A stretch of 22,859 bases of DNA, taken from contig VXPN01000020.1 in the NCBI GenBank assembly GCA_009839535.1, positions 1,521 to 24,379 of the forward strand. The letters are read 5' to 3'. This DNA comes from Boseongicola sp. SB0662_bin_57. GTDB taxonomy: Bacteria > Pseudomonadota > Alphaproteobacteria > Rhodobacterales > Rhodobacteraceae. A program made the position numbers and the translations under genes. Of the stretch, positions 15,579-22,578 are shown piece by piece. Within the stretch, counting starts at the first letter, position 1. Every line of letters begins with the position of its first letter. The notes below the pieces were generated by a model, which searched no databases, was not told where the DNA came from, and was given only the letters and a program-made list of their open reading frames with translations.

Positions 15579-16298
15579 ATGTCGGGCGGTCATCTGCTCT
15601 ATCTTGGCAACGGCCGGGAATTCCGGTCCGTGGCAAAGCTGGACGATCGGTTTGAAGGCTGGGGGCTTGCCGTCCGCCGCTGTTGGGCCTTCAATGGCGA
15701 GTTTCCAGACAGCCTGGACGGATATGACGGGATCTTTGTATCTGGCAGCCCCCATGGGGCCTATGAGGATGTCCCGTTCATTCACCGGGAGCATGACCTG
15801 ATCAAGGATGCAGCGGAGCGGGAAATCCCCATGCTCGGCATCTGCTTTGGCAGCCAGATCCTGGCCTCGGCCCTTTGCGGGCGCGATCAGGTCTTCCGTC
15901 GTGAATTCTGCGAGATAGGATACAAGAGTCTCATGGTAACAGAGGCTGCAAGGGACGACCCAATTGCCGGTGCGTTGGGCAAGAGCGTGCACATGTTCGT
16001 CTGGCACAACGACGAAGTGCGTGGCGACCACCCTGACATGACTGTCCTCGCAAGCTCCGACATTTGCCCCAACCAGATCTGGCGCTGGCGAGATGCTCCG
16101 GTCTGGGGAATTCAGGGCCATCCCGAAATCACCCGGGAACAGGCCCCTGTATGGTTCGAAGAAAACAGGGACCGCATGGAGAAGGACGGAGCCAACGTGG
16201 ATGCTCTCAAGGCTTCTGCGGATGAGGCCGCGAAAGCCAAGACGATGCTGACACGGTTCGTCGATGTGGTGAAGGCGCGCGCATGGCTCCGCCGCTGA
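15579..16298 (+). CDS. Class I glutamine-amidotransferase-like hydrolase
   Basis: This 239-residue stand-alone type 1 GATase-fold protein has Cys89 in the nucleophile elbow GICFGSQ and His181/Glu183 in GHPE, so the Cys-His-Glu triad is complete. VSGSPHG (54-60) is the oxyanion-strand loop. The ATG at 15579 has a perfect AGGAGGT (15568-15574) and lies 26 bp past operator B. No synthetase domain is fused or adjacent, so it may act as a gamma-glutamyl or amide hydrolase (PuuD-like role) rather than as an ammonia donor; alternatively it supplies ammonia to an unknown partner. It overlaps the third M24 gene by 16 bp, a strong sign of shared function. The substrate is not determined. Confidence 0.88.
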   Translation: MSGGHLLYLGNGREFRSVAKLDDRFEGWGLAVRRCWAFNGEFPDSLDGYDGIFVSGSPHGAYEDVPFIHREHDLIKDAAEREIPMLGICFGSQILASALCGRDQVFRREFCEIGYKSLMVTEAARDDPIAGALGKSVHMFVWHNDEVRGDHPDMTVLASSDICPNQIWRWRDAPVWGIQGHPEITREQAPVWFEENRDRMEKDGANVDALKASADEAAKAKTMLTRFVDVVKARAWLRR

Positions 16299-17422
16299 TT
16301 TACGAGCCTTGGTTCGAGCTTTCCGAATATGAAGCGCGCTTGGCCCGCGTGCAGGCGGAGCTGAAGATGCGCGGGCTTGACGGGCTGCTTGCCTTCCAGC
16401 CCGAGACGGTGACTTGGTTGACCGGATTTTTCACGCGGGGATATGGCTCCTTTCAACTTGCGGTCGTTCCAGTCGAGGGCCAGCCGACACTGGTCTGCCG
16501 CGATGTCGAGGAGTACTACCTCGACGCAACCTCCGTGTTCCCGGGTCGGGCGATGTGGACTGACAGCGACATGCCCATGGCCGTCGCCGCCAAGGCGATC
16601 CGGACAAGTCTGGGCGCGACGGCCAAGGTCGGAGCGGAATCCGCTGCATGGCCCTTGTCGGTTGCACGCTACCAGCAATTGAACGACTGCCTTCCCGGCT
16701 ATCGGTTCACGGATGAAAGCGGGCTTGTGGGCAAGATGCGCCTGAAGAAGTCGGCCGCCGAGATCGCCTTGCAAAGGCATGCGGGAAAGGCGGCCGAAGC
16801 CGGCATGCAGGCGGCGATTGACAGCGCCGGCATCGGAGTCAGCGAGCGTGAAATTGCGGCCGAGGTCTGTGCCGCCATGATTCGGGCGGGCAGCGACCTG
16901 CCGGGTCCGGGCGTGATGTCATCCGGGGAACGGGCGTTTCACTTGCACGGCGGCTATTCCGATCGCATTCTCCAGCGTGGCGATGTCGTCCAGATCGAGA
17001 CGACACCCAACGTGCGCCATTATCACGCTCGCTTCATGCGCCCCATGCGCGTGGCGGAAGCCAGTGACAGGGACCACAAGATAGTTGAAAGCCTTGTCGC
17101 GATCCAGGACGCGGCGTTGGACGAAGTGCGCCCCGGCGTTGCGGCTGCCGTGCCGGACGCAATCTACCGCGACGGAGTGCTTTCCCAAGGGCTGCGCGAG
17201 ACCTATACGAACAAGACGTTCTATTCGGTCGGTCTGCTTCTGCAACCGTCAGGCGGCGAGGCCTTGGAAGCTGCTCCGGGCTGTGACTGGCATTTCGACA
17301 CGGGCATGACGTTCCACACCTACGTTCTTGCCCAGGGCTTCGGCATGTCAGAGACCATTGCCGTCACCGACACCGGCTACGACCGTCTCACGCGCTTTGG
17401 GCGACAGCTCTTTACGGTCTAG
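16283..17422 (+). CDS. Creatinase-like M24 family hydrolase, copy 3 (distinct subgroup, metal ligands lost)
   Basis: This 379-residue protein has the creatinase-type N-terminal domain (GLDGLLAF at 31-38, WLTGFFTRGYGSFQ) and a C-terminal M24 domain. At the metal positions Glu239 and Ala249 replace the two Asp ligands, and the later His and Glu ligands are also absent (YSVGLLL, HTYVLAQ). Unlike copies 1 and 2 it keeps His222 (FHLHGG) where creatinase has its catalytic His232. It is only distantly similar to copies 1 and 2, so it was probably recruited separately. Non-metal M24 enzymes cleave C-N bonds of small molecules such as creatine or ectoine (established). It sits in the operon with the GATase-like protein, cupin and nitrilase; amide or amidine hydrolysis is likely, the substrate unknown. 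Confidence 0.87.
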   Translation: MAPPLIYEPWFELSEYEARLARVQAELKMRGLDGLLAFQPETVTWLTGFFTRGYGSFQLAVVPVEGQPTLVCRDVEEYYLDATSVFPGRAMWTDSDMPMAVAAKAIRTSLGATAKVGAESAAWPLSVARYQQLNDCLPGYRFTDESGLVGKMRLKKSAAEIALQRHAGKAAEAGMQAAIDSAGIGVSEREIAAEVCAAMIRAGSDLPGPGVMSSGERAFHLHGGYSDRILQRGDVVQIETTPNVRHYHARFMRPMRVAEASDRDHKIVESLVAIQDAALDEVRPGVAAAVPDAIYRDGVLSQGLRETYTNKTFYSVGLLLQPSGGEALEAAPGCDWHFDTGMTFHTYVLAQGFGMSETIAVTDTGYDRLTRFGRQLFTV

Positions 17423-17808
17423 TGTCTTTTCACGGGAGCGAACTGAGCGAACTTGTCGGCTTGACTGATGCTTCGCAAGCGCCGAGCTTGGCGCAGGCGC
17501 TCGCCATTCTGTCCCACGCCCCTGGGGTCGTGAACATTCAGTTGACTGAGCATGGCCATGGCTTCGGCACCAAGGACCGGGCGGAGAGGGCAAGCCTGAA
17601 ATTCGCCTTCCCGGCCCGGGGCCACGCGGCCTGGGCAGACAACGCTGCCCCTATGAAGGCCACGCCATGTCTGGACGGCGCCATCGCTTTCATGGACTTC
17701 CTGTTGATGCCCGAAGACACCGCGGCATGGTCGGGCATGTTCATTGAGGTCAGTGACGAAGCAGTCCGGGCCATCTATAACCAGAATTGGACGAGCGTGA
17801 AAAAGTGA
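17422..17808 (+). pseudogene. Remnant of a PotD/PotF-like polyamine-type ABC binding protein (C-terminal fragment)
   Basis: A 128-codon frame opens with GTG overlapping the M24 stop. Residues from about 55 on read like the C-terminal lobe of a PotD/PotF-type binding protein: a LKFAFPARG strand, WADNAAP, AIAFMDFLLMPED, then a tail AIYNQNWTSVKK. Intact family members have about 340-370 residues and roughly 40 more residues between the MPED helix and the tail. Here both the N-terminal two thirds and that internal piece are missing, and there is no signal peptide. The first 50 residues resemble nothing I recognise. No permease or ATPase of that transporter is nearby. It is most likely a decayed fragment left by deletion; a small expressed protein is a less likely alternative. 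Confidence 0.6.
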
Positions 17809-17815
17809 ACCAGCC

Positions 17816-17840
17816 GGGGCCGAGTCCACGGCGCGGCCCC
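17816..17840 (+). terminator. GC-rich hairpin after the binding-protein remnant
   Basis: GGGGCCG (17816-17822) and CGGCCCC (17834-17840) can pair over 7 bp around an 11-nt loop, starting 8 bp after the remnant's stop codon. There is no T-tract. It ends 6 bp before the AGGAGGA ribosome site of the cupin gene. It may be the former terminator of the lost binding-protein gene or a stabilising stem in the operon mRNA. Confidence 0.35.
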
Positions 17841-17857
17841 AATGACAGGAGGAGCCG

Positions 17858-18208
17858 ATGCACCCGATCAAGCCCGAGGATCGCAGGGTTGCAAACGTCG
17901 CAAGCGGAACTTTCCAACCCTTCCTGACCGACGAAGGGGAACCGGACGGAGAGGTGTTGCAAGTCAATGGCGGCAAGCCTGGTTACGGGTTTCACGTCTA
18001 CCGCATGGCGCCCGGCACCACGACCAAGGTTCATACCCACGTCGGGGCTGAGGAATTCTATGTCATCGACGGTGATCTGACCGATCATGACGGCTACGAA
18101 TACAAGCCCGGTGACATCGTCTGCCTGGCCTCCGGCACTTCACACAATTCATCAACCCGGAACGGATGCACCCTTGTCGTGCATCTGCCCGGCGCGGAAG
18201 GCTTCTGA
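17858..18208 (+). CDS. Small single-domain cupin protein
   Basis: This 116-residue protein forms one cupin barrel. Motif 1 gives His59 and His61 in VHTHVG with Glu65/66 following, and motif 2 gives His96 in SGTSHNSS after PGDIV (84-88), so all usual metal ligands are present. A strong AGGAGGA lies 4 nt before the ATG. Small cupins of this kind act as isomerases, decarboxylases, dioxygenases or ureidoglycolate-lyase-like enzymes, or simply bind a metabolite, so the role cannot be fixed. Its position between an M24 hydrolase and an amidase in one operon points to a step on the same nitrogenous compound. The nitrilase gene starts 3 bp after its stop. Confidence 0.85.
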   Translation: MHPIKPEDRRVANVASGTFQPFLTDEGEPDGEVLQVNGGKPGYGFHVYRMAPGTTTKVHTHVGAEEFYVIDGDLTDHDGYEYKPGDIVCLASGTSHNSSTRNGCTLVVHLPGAEGF

Positions 18209-18211
18209 TCG

Positions 18212-19006
18212 GTGATCGTCGGTCTTTACCAGACCCCTCAACCAGGCAGCATGGAAGAGGGGCTTGCCACCATTGATGCGGCCTTGTCCGCTGCCGCGCG
18301 AACCGGCACAGACATGCTGGTACTTCCCGAGGCCTTTCTGCCAGGGTACACGGCAGTTGCCCGAGAAAGGCCGGAGGCGTGGGACGAAGTCCAGGAAGAC
18401 ATCGCCAACCTCTGTCGGCGCCACAATGTGGCCCTGACCATTGGATTGCCGGAATACGCCGATGACCGGCTGTTCAACACGGCTCGTGCATATTCCCACG
18501 ACGGGACGCACTTGGCGAGCTATCGCAAGATCCAGCTGTTCGGCCCGGACGAACAAGCGCTTTACGCCTCAGGCGACGCTTATGTGACCTTCGAGTTCAA
18601 GGGCACGCGCTTTGGCCTCCTGATTTGCTATGACGCCGAGTTTCCCGAACACGTTCGACACCTTGCCAGGCTGGGTGCGGAGGTCATTCTGGTTCCGACC
18701 GCGAACATGATGCCATTCGTGAACGTCAATCAGATCCTCATCCCCGCCCGCGCCATGGAAAACGCCGTGACGATCGTTTACGCGAACTATTGCGGGACAT
18801 CGGGCGGATTGGCGTATGTCGGTCTCTCGGCCATCCATGGTCCGGACGGCTATCCTCTCGGCGCGAAGGGTGCCGGTGAAGGCCTGGTCGTCGCGGAACT
18901 GCCAGGTGGCTGGAACGAGCACGGCATTCCCCTTTCGTGCCAGCTGGACGACCTCAATCATCCCTGGGTGGCGCGCACTTTTGCAGGGCCGGACTTGATG
19001 CCATAG
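18212..19006 (+). CDS. Nitrilase-superfamily amidase (carbon-nitrogen hydrolase)
   Basis: This 264-residue protein has the Glu-Lys-Cys triad of the nitrilase superfamily: Glu40 in LVLPEAF, Lys106 in YRKIQLF and Cys139 in LLICYDAEFPE. Family motifs ANMMPF and ARAMENA (179-185) follow. The length and the ICYDAEFPE motif fit the aliphatic amidase/omega-amidase/carbamoylase branches rather than true nitrilases. The start is GTG at 18212, 3 bp after the cupin stop. It would hydrolyse an amide or N-carbamoyl group to a carboxylate and ammonia in the cytoplasm. With the transaminase downstream, an omega-amidase-like role on a transaminated product is one option (inference). Confidence 0.92.
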   Translation: MIVGLYQTPQPGSMEEGLATIDAALSAAARTGTDMLVLPEAFLPGYTAVARERPEAWDEVQEDIANLCRRHNVALTIGLPEYADDRLFNTARAYSHDGTHLASYRKIQLFGPDEQALYASGDAYVTFEFKGTRFGLLICYDAEFPEHVRHLARLGAEVILVPTANMMPFVNVNQILIPARAMENAVTIVYANYCGTSGGLAYVGLSAIHGPDGYPLGAKGAGEGLVVAELPGGWNEHGIPLSCQLDDLNHPWVARTFAGPDLMP

Positions 19007-19013
19007 TGGCACA

Positions 19014-19841
19014 ATGCCCGCGACGCTGACCGACAACGAGCTTGAAGAACTGGGAGCCTGCGTAGCTTCCATAGGCACACCGGATTTCCCCCGCTTGATC
19101 AGCCATTTCTGTGCTTCGCTGTGCCACGCCGATACGGTCTTTCTCAGCGCCTTCTTCGATGACCAGAGACCCGTGGGGCTTTACGGCAACCATACCGACG
19201 ACAGCCAGAAGGCCTCGCTGGAACTCTACCTTGACGTGGCGTATGTTCTGGACCCCTTCTACCTGTTGTTCCGGGAGAAGAGAGGCGATCAGGTCCTGTC
19301 GCTCGACGACGTGGCTCCGGACGATTTCAAGCAATCCGAGTACTACGCCAAGTTCTTTCGCGAAATGGCCCTGACCGATGAGTGCGGGCTGATGCTTCAC
19401 ATCGAAGACGATGCTGCACTCTTCTTTTCCATGGGAACCCAGGCCAAGGGCGCCCGCGCGGACCCGACCAGGCTGAACTCAGCCAAGCCGTTGATCTCGG
19501 CTCTTGTCCGGCGGCACTGGACGAGGTTGACGCCCGCCAACACTGACGGATCGGGACGCCTGTCAGCTCACATTCACACGGCCTTCGAAGCCTTCGGCGC
19601 TTCCGTTCTCAGTCCACGCGAAGGTGACATACTCCGCATGATCCTGCAGGGGCATTCTTCGAAGTCCATTGCCGCGCATTTCAACAACTCGCCGGAGACG
19701 ATCAAGGTTCACCGCAAGCGGATCTACACGAAGCTGTCCGTGACGTCCCAGGGCGAGCTCCTTTCGATGTTCCTCGCCGCGCTCGCGAAAATGCCACCGA
19801 CCGCAGAGGGCGACCCGCTGCAATTCCTTGATGCCGGCTGA
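19014..19841 (+). CDS. LuxR-type helix-turn-helix transcriptional regulator
   Basis: This 275-residue protein has a C-terminal LuxR/GerE helix-turn-helix (about 198-260: LSPREGDILRMILQGHSSK, then SIAAHF and ETIKVHRKRIYTKL). Its N-terminal domain of about 190 residues lacks receiver-domain features and recognised autoinducer-binding motifs, so the signal is unknown. It starts 7 bp after the amidase stop and has no clear ribosome site, suggesting coupled translation with the operon. The neighbouring aminotransferase is its likely target. An inverted repeat at 19874-19896 between the two genes could be its operator. Confidence 0.88.
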   Translation: MPATLTDNELEELGACVASIGTPDFPRLISHFCASLCHADTVFLSAFFDDQRPVGLYGNHTDDSQKASLELYLDVAYVLDPFYLLFREKRGDQVLSLDDVAPDDFKQSEYYAKFFREMALTDECGLMLHIEDDAALFFSMGTQAKGARADPTRLNSAKPLISALVRRHWTRLTPANTDGSGRLSAHIHTAFEAFGASVLSPREGDILRMILQGHSSKSIAAHFNNSPETIKVHRKRIYTKLSVTSQGELLSMFLAALAKMPPTAEGDPLQFLDAG

Positions 19842-19873
19842 CGCGTAACCCCAAGTGGTGACTGCGCCTCGGG

Positions 19874-19896
19874 CAGGGATGGCTGTACCGTCCCTG
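19874..19896 (+). promoter_or_regulatory. Inverted repeat upstream of the aminotransferase gene (operator or terminator)
   Basis: CAGGGA (19874-19879) and TCCCTG (19891-19896) are complementary; counting inner bases and one G-U pair, a 9-bp stem with a 5-nt loop can form. It lies in the 84-bp gap after the LuxR-type gene and 30 bp before the aminotransferase start. It could be a binding site for the LuxR-type protein or an attenuating stem. There is no T-tract, so a simple terminator is less likely. Confidence 0.35.
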
Positions 19897-19925
19897 GCAT
19901 GCACCGAGCATGAGGGGGCTGTCTC

Positions 19926-21293
19926 ATGAACAAGCCGGACGCCAATTCAGCCTGGGCCAAGGACCGTGCCCATGTGCTCCACCCCTACACGGACTTCGCG
20001 TCCTTTCACGAAGAAGGCAGCCAGGTCATAGACGGCGCCTCGGGCATGCACGTCACCGACACGGACGGTCGCAGGCTTCTGGACGGCATTGCCGGTCTCT
20101 GGTGCGTCAACATCGGGCATGGGCGTCGAGAAATGGCGGAGGCCATTTCGGCTCAGGTCATGCAGATGCAATACTACAATCCCTTTGGGCATTCGACGAA
20201 CGTGCCCGCGGCCGAGCTTGGATTCTGGCTTGCCCAGAACGCGCCGGGCGACTTGAACCACGTCTATTACACCTGCGGGGGTTCCACCGCCAACGATGCG
20301 GCGGTCCGGCTGGTGCACTACTACAATTCGATGCGCGGCCTGCATCGCAAGAAGAAGATCATCAGCCGGAACTGTGCCTACCACGGCGCGACCTGCGTCG
20401 CCGCCGAGCTCACGGGCATTCTGGCAACCAAGAACGGTTTTGATCGAGTTGGACAGGGCTTCATACACCACGTTTCGGCAGCGAACATGTACGCAAAGCC
20501 GGATGACATGACCGAAGACGCCTATTGCGACCACCTGGTGCAGGAGTTCGAGGACAGGATCGACCAGCTTGGCCAGGACAGCGTCGCCGCCTTCATTGCC
20601 GAGCCGATCATGGGTGCGGGAGGCGTGCTGATTGCGCCCGAGGGCTATCATCGACGCATGCGGGAAGTGTGCAAAAGGCACGACATTCTCTACATTGCGG
20701 ACGAAGTCGTCACCGCGTTCGGGCGCCTCGGTGAATGGTTCGCCTCGGACAGGCTCTTCGACTGCCAACCCGACATGCTGGTTTCCGCCAAGGGGATCAC
20801 GTCCGGCTACATCCCACTTGGCGCCACGTTGATATCGGACGAGATCTACGACGTCATCAGCCGTCCACAATGCGAAGGCGGCGTCTTCTCGATGGGCCTC
20901 ACGTATTTCGGCCACCCGGTTGCCTGTGCCGCGGCATTGAAGAACATCGAGATAATGGAGCGAGAGAACCTCCTGTCGAATGCCGCGACCGTGGGCACGT
21001 TCTTTCAGGGCGATGCGCAACGGTTGCGCAGCCTGCCCTTCGTTGGCGACGTGCGCGGGAGAGGATTGATGCTGGCCGTCGATCTTGTCGCCGACAAGGC
21101 AGCCAAGGCACCATTCCCGATCAATGCAAGGGCCGGCGAGCGCGTCTTCAGGAAATGTGTCGAGAACGGCGTCATTGTCAGGCCCGTCGGCGATCGCATC
21201 GTCCTGTCGCCGCCGATCATCATTTCGGCCGACCAGTGCGCGGCGATCGTGGACGCAATCGAAGACGCCATCATGTCTGCCGAGTTCGCTTGA
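19926..21293 (+). CDS. Class III PLP-dependent aminotransferase (omega-amino acid/polyamine:pyruvate type)
   Basis: This 455-residue protein is a full-length class III aminotransferase. GGSTANDAAVRL (118-129) binds the cofactor phosphate, YHGAT (152-156) stacks on the ring, Asp259 in IADEVVTAFGR contacts the pyridine nitrogen, and Lys289 in VSAKGITSGYIPLGA is the Schiff-base lysine. The overall sequence fits the omega-amino acid:pyruvate group (beta-alanine, taurine, putrescine or 4-aminobutyrate users); the exact donor cannot be read by eye. A GAGGGGG precedes the ATG. It is the last gene of the island, 84 bp after the LuxR-type gene, and would move an amino group from a product of the hydrolases to pyruvate or another keto acid. 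Confidence 0.93.
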   Translation: MNKPDANSAWAKDRAHVLHPYTDFASFHEEGSQVIDGASGMHVTDTDGRRLLDGIAGLWCVNIGHGRREMAEAISAQVMQMQYYNPFGHSTNVPAAELGFWLAQNAPGDLNHVYYTCGGSTANDAAVRLVHYYNSMRGLHRKKKIISRNCAYHGATCVAAELTGILATKNGFDRVGQGFIHHVSAANMYAKPDDMTEDAYCDHLVQEFEDRIDQLGQDSVAAFIAEPIMGAGGVLIAPEGYHRRMREVCKRHDILYIADEVVTAFGRLGEWFASDRLFDCQPDMLVSAKGITSGYIPLGATLISDEIYDVISRPQCEGGVFSMGLTYFGHPVACAAALKNIEIMERENLLSNAATVGTFFQGDAQRLRSLPFVGDVRGRGLMLAVDLVADKAAKAPFPINARAGERVFRKCVENGVIVRPVGDRIVLSPPIIISADQCAAIVDAIEDAIMSAEFA

Positions 21294-21331
21294 TCCGGTC
21301 CATTCCCGCATGGATGGGCGTCCCGTTGCCT

Positions 21332-21360
21332 GGAGCCGCTTTCGTCAGTCAAGCGGCTCC
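21332..21360. terminator. Terminator-like hairpin after the aminotransferase gene
   Basis: GGAGCCGCTT (21332-21341) and AAGCGGCTCC (21351-21360) form a perfect 10-bp stem with a 9-nt loop, 38 bp after the aminotransferase stop. It lies between convergent genes (DUF1801 ends at 21525 on the other strand) and may end transcription from both sides. No T-run follows. The rest of 21294-21524 shows nothing recognisable. Confidence 0.55.
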
Positions 21361-21524
21361 CTGGGTCGGCTTCCGGAACGGAAACAGCCAACTCTCCTGG
21401 AACCGCGGTCCGGCTCGCTCAAGGCGGGGGCAGGCGGTGAAGGAGATGCGGCGAGGTGCCTGGGGGACCGAGAGCGTCCGGCAAGTCACTTCCGGGAAGC
21501 GAAGGACTCGGAAGCGGGCCTGCT

Positions 21525-21953
21525 TCAGCTTGGGGCAACCGGCCAGCGGCTGCCAAGGTCGTGCAGGCCTGCTGCGATCAGTTCGCGCAAGACGTCCTCG
21601 TCCACGGCGTCGAGCCTGTTGATGTACAGGCACGACCGTCCCGTTCTATGCTTTCCAAGCCGTTTCAGAGTGTCTTCGAAGTCGGCGTAGCCGGGCATGA
21701 TGTAGATCGTCAGGCTGGCCTTCCGCGGACTGAATCCCGTGGCGAGGAAGTCACCCTCGCGACCCGACTTGTAGACGTAGTGATAGGACCCGTAGCCGAC
21801 AATGCTGGCTCCCCACATGACCGGTTCAAAGCCCGTGACCTCCCGGAAGATCTCGTTGAGCCGCAAGGCGTCCGCCCTGCGCCTTTCGGGTTCGACGGCG
21901 TTCAGGAACGCCATGACGTCCGCATCGTTCGGCCTGGTCTTGTTTTCGGACAT
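21525..21953 (-). CDS. DUF1801 domain-containing protein
   Basis: This 142-residue protein matches the DUF1801 (YdhG-like) family closely. It has the hallmark region WGASIVGYGSYHYVY (47-61), then SGREGDF, GFSPRKASLTIYI and LGKHRTGRSCLYI, followed by a helical end. The function of the family is not established. The ATG at 21953 has a modest GGGA upstream. It is convergent to the catabolic island and separated from it by a hairpin, so it is probably unrelated to the pathway. Confidence 0.88.
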   Translation of the reverse strand: MSENKTRPNDADVMAFLNAVEPERRRADALRLNEIFREVTGFEPVMWGASIVGYGSYHYVYKSGREGDFLATGFSPRKASLTIYIMPGYADFEDTLKRLGKHRTGRSCLYINRLDAVDEDVLRELIAAGLHDLGSRWPVAPS

Positions 21954-22578
21954 TCCCGTGTCTCATTGTCAATCCACTTATCGCGACAATTGGAACGGCG
22001 CACAAGAGACACACCCGTTGACCGAGATTCCGGATGGTGGCTGGGGTTCGCAGAAGCGACTCCGCCGGGCACACGTTCTGCTGCCGGCTGGCGAAGGCCA
22101 TGGTCATGCATGAGCACGGACCTGGCCTGCAAAACGGATGTCTCGAACACGGCCGTTCTGGGCGGAGTTCGATCCGGGTCTCAAGAGCAGTTTCCGCCAC
22201 TTGGTCCGGGAAAGTCCTTGAAGTCAGCGCACTGCGAGTTGCCCCTGCGCGGCAGGGCATTGCAGGCAGGTCTGGAGCAAGGGCTTCGCGGCGTGGGCCG
22301 GGGCGCGGTCCGGATCATCGGGCGGCAATTCCGGCACACTCCACCCTTCGTGACTCGCGGACCCTGAGAGCGACGTGGCTCTCCCGTAGCGTTGGAACGG
22401 CGAGGGTCGACTTGCGCACATGCCGATCAAGTGAACGCAATGCGGGATCTGGGCAAGTGTGGGCGTTGAGCCCCGTCCCGGCCTGCCGGATCTTCGGGGT
22501 CGCGCTGGCAAAGCCCGGGATGCGGCGCTTCCGTCGCTTCAGAAGGTATCGGGCATCTGTTGTGGCCGTGTGGTCGCG
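21954..22578. other. Gap of about 625 bp without a recognisable gene
   Basis: All six frames were considered. The open frames here (for example plus strand 22034-22696 and minus strand 22224-22511) are rich in Arg, Ser, Gly and Pro, lack ribosome sites and resemble no family I know, as expected of random frames in high-GC DNA. No tRNA, terminator with T-tract or insertion-sequence end was recognised. It should contain the DUF1801 promoter and the 3' region of the methyltransferase gene, and might include a decayed gene. Confidence 0.5.

Noticed and set aside
1184..17422. Ectoine degradation cluster (M24 plus class III aminotransferase)
   Set aside because: No EutE/DoeB-type deacetylase, no EutBC, no EnuR-type MocR regulator and no Uehabc/TRAP transporter are present; the M24 proteins differ from EutD in key motifs as far as I can judge.
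19014..19841. Quorum-sensing LuxR receptor
   Set aside because: Only the C-terminal helix-turn-helix is recognisable; the autoinducer-domain residues were not found and no LuxI-type synthase is in the window.
19947..21311. Long minus-strand frame (454 codons) opposite the aminotransferase gene
   Set aside because: It mirrors a full-length enzyme with intact catalytic motifs; the antisense product is His/Arg/Val rich and resembles no family. Long antisense frames are expected in high-GC DNA.
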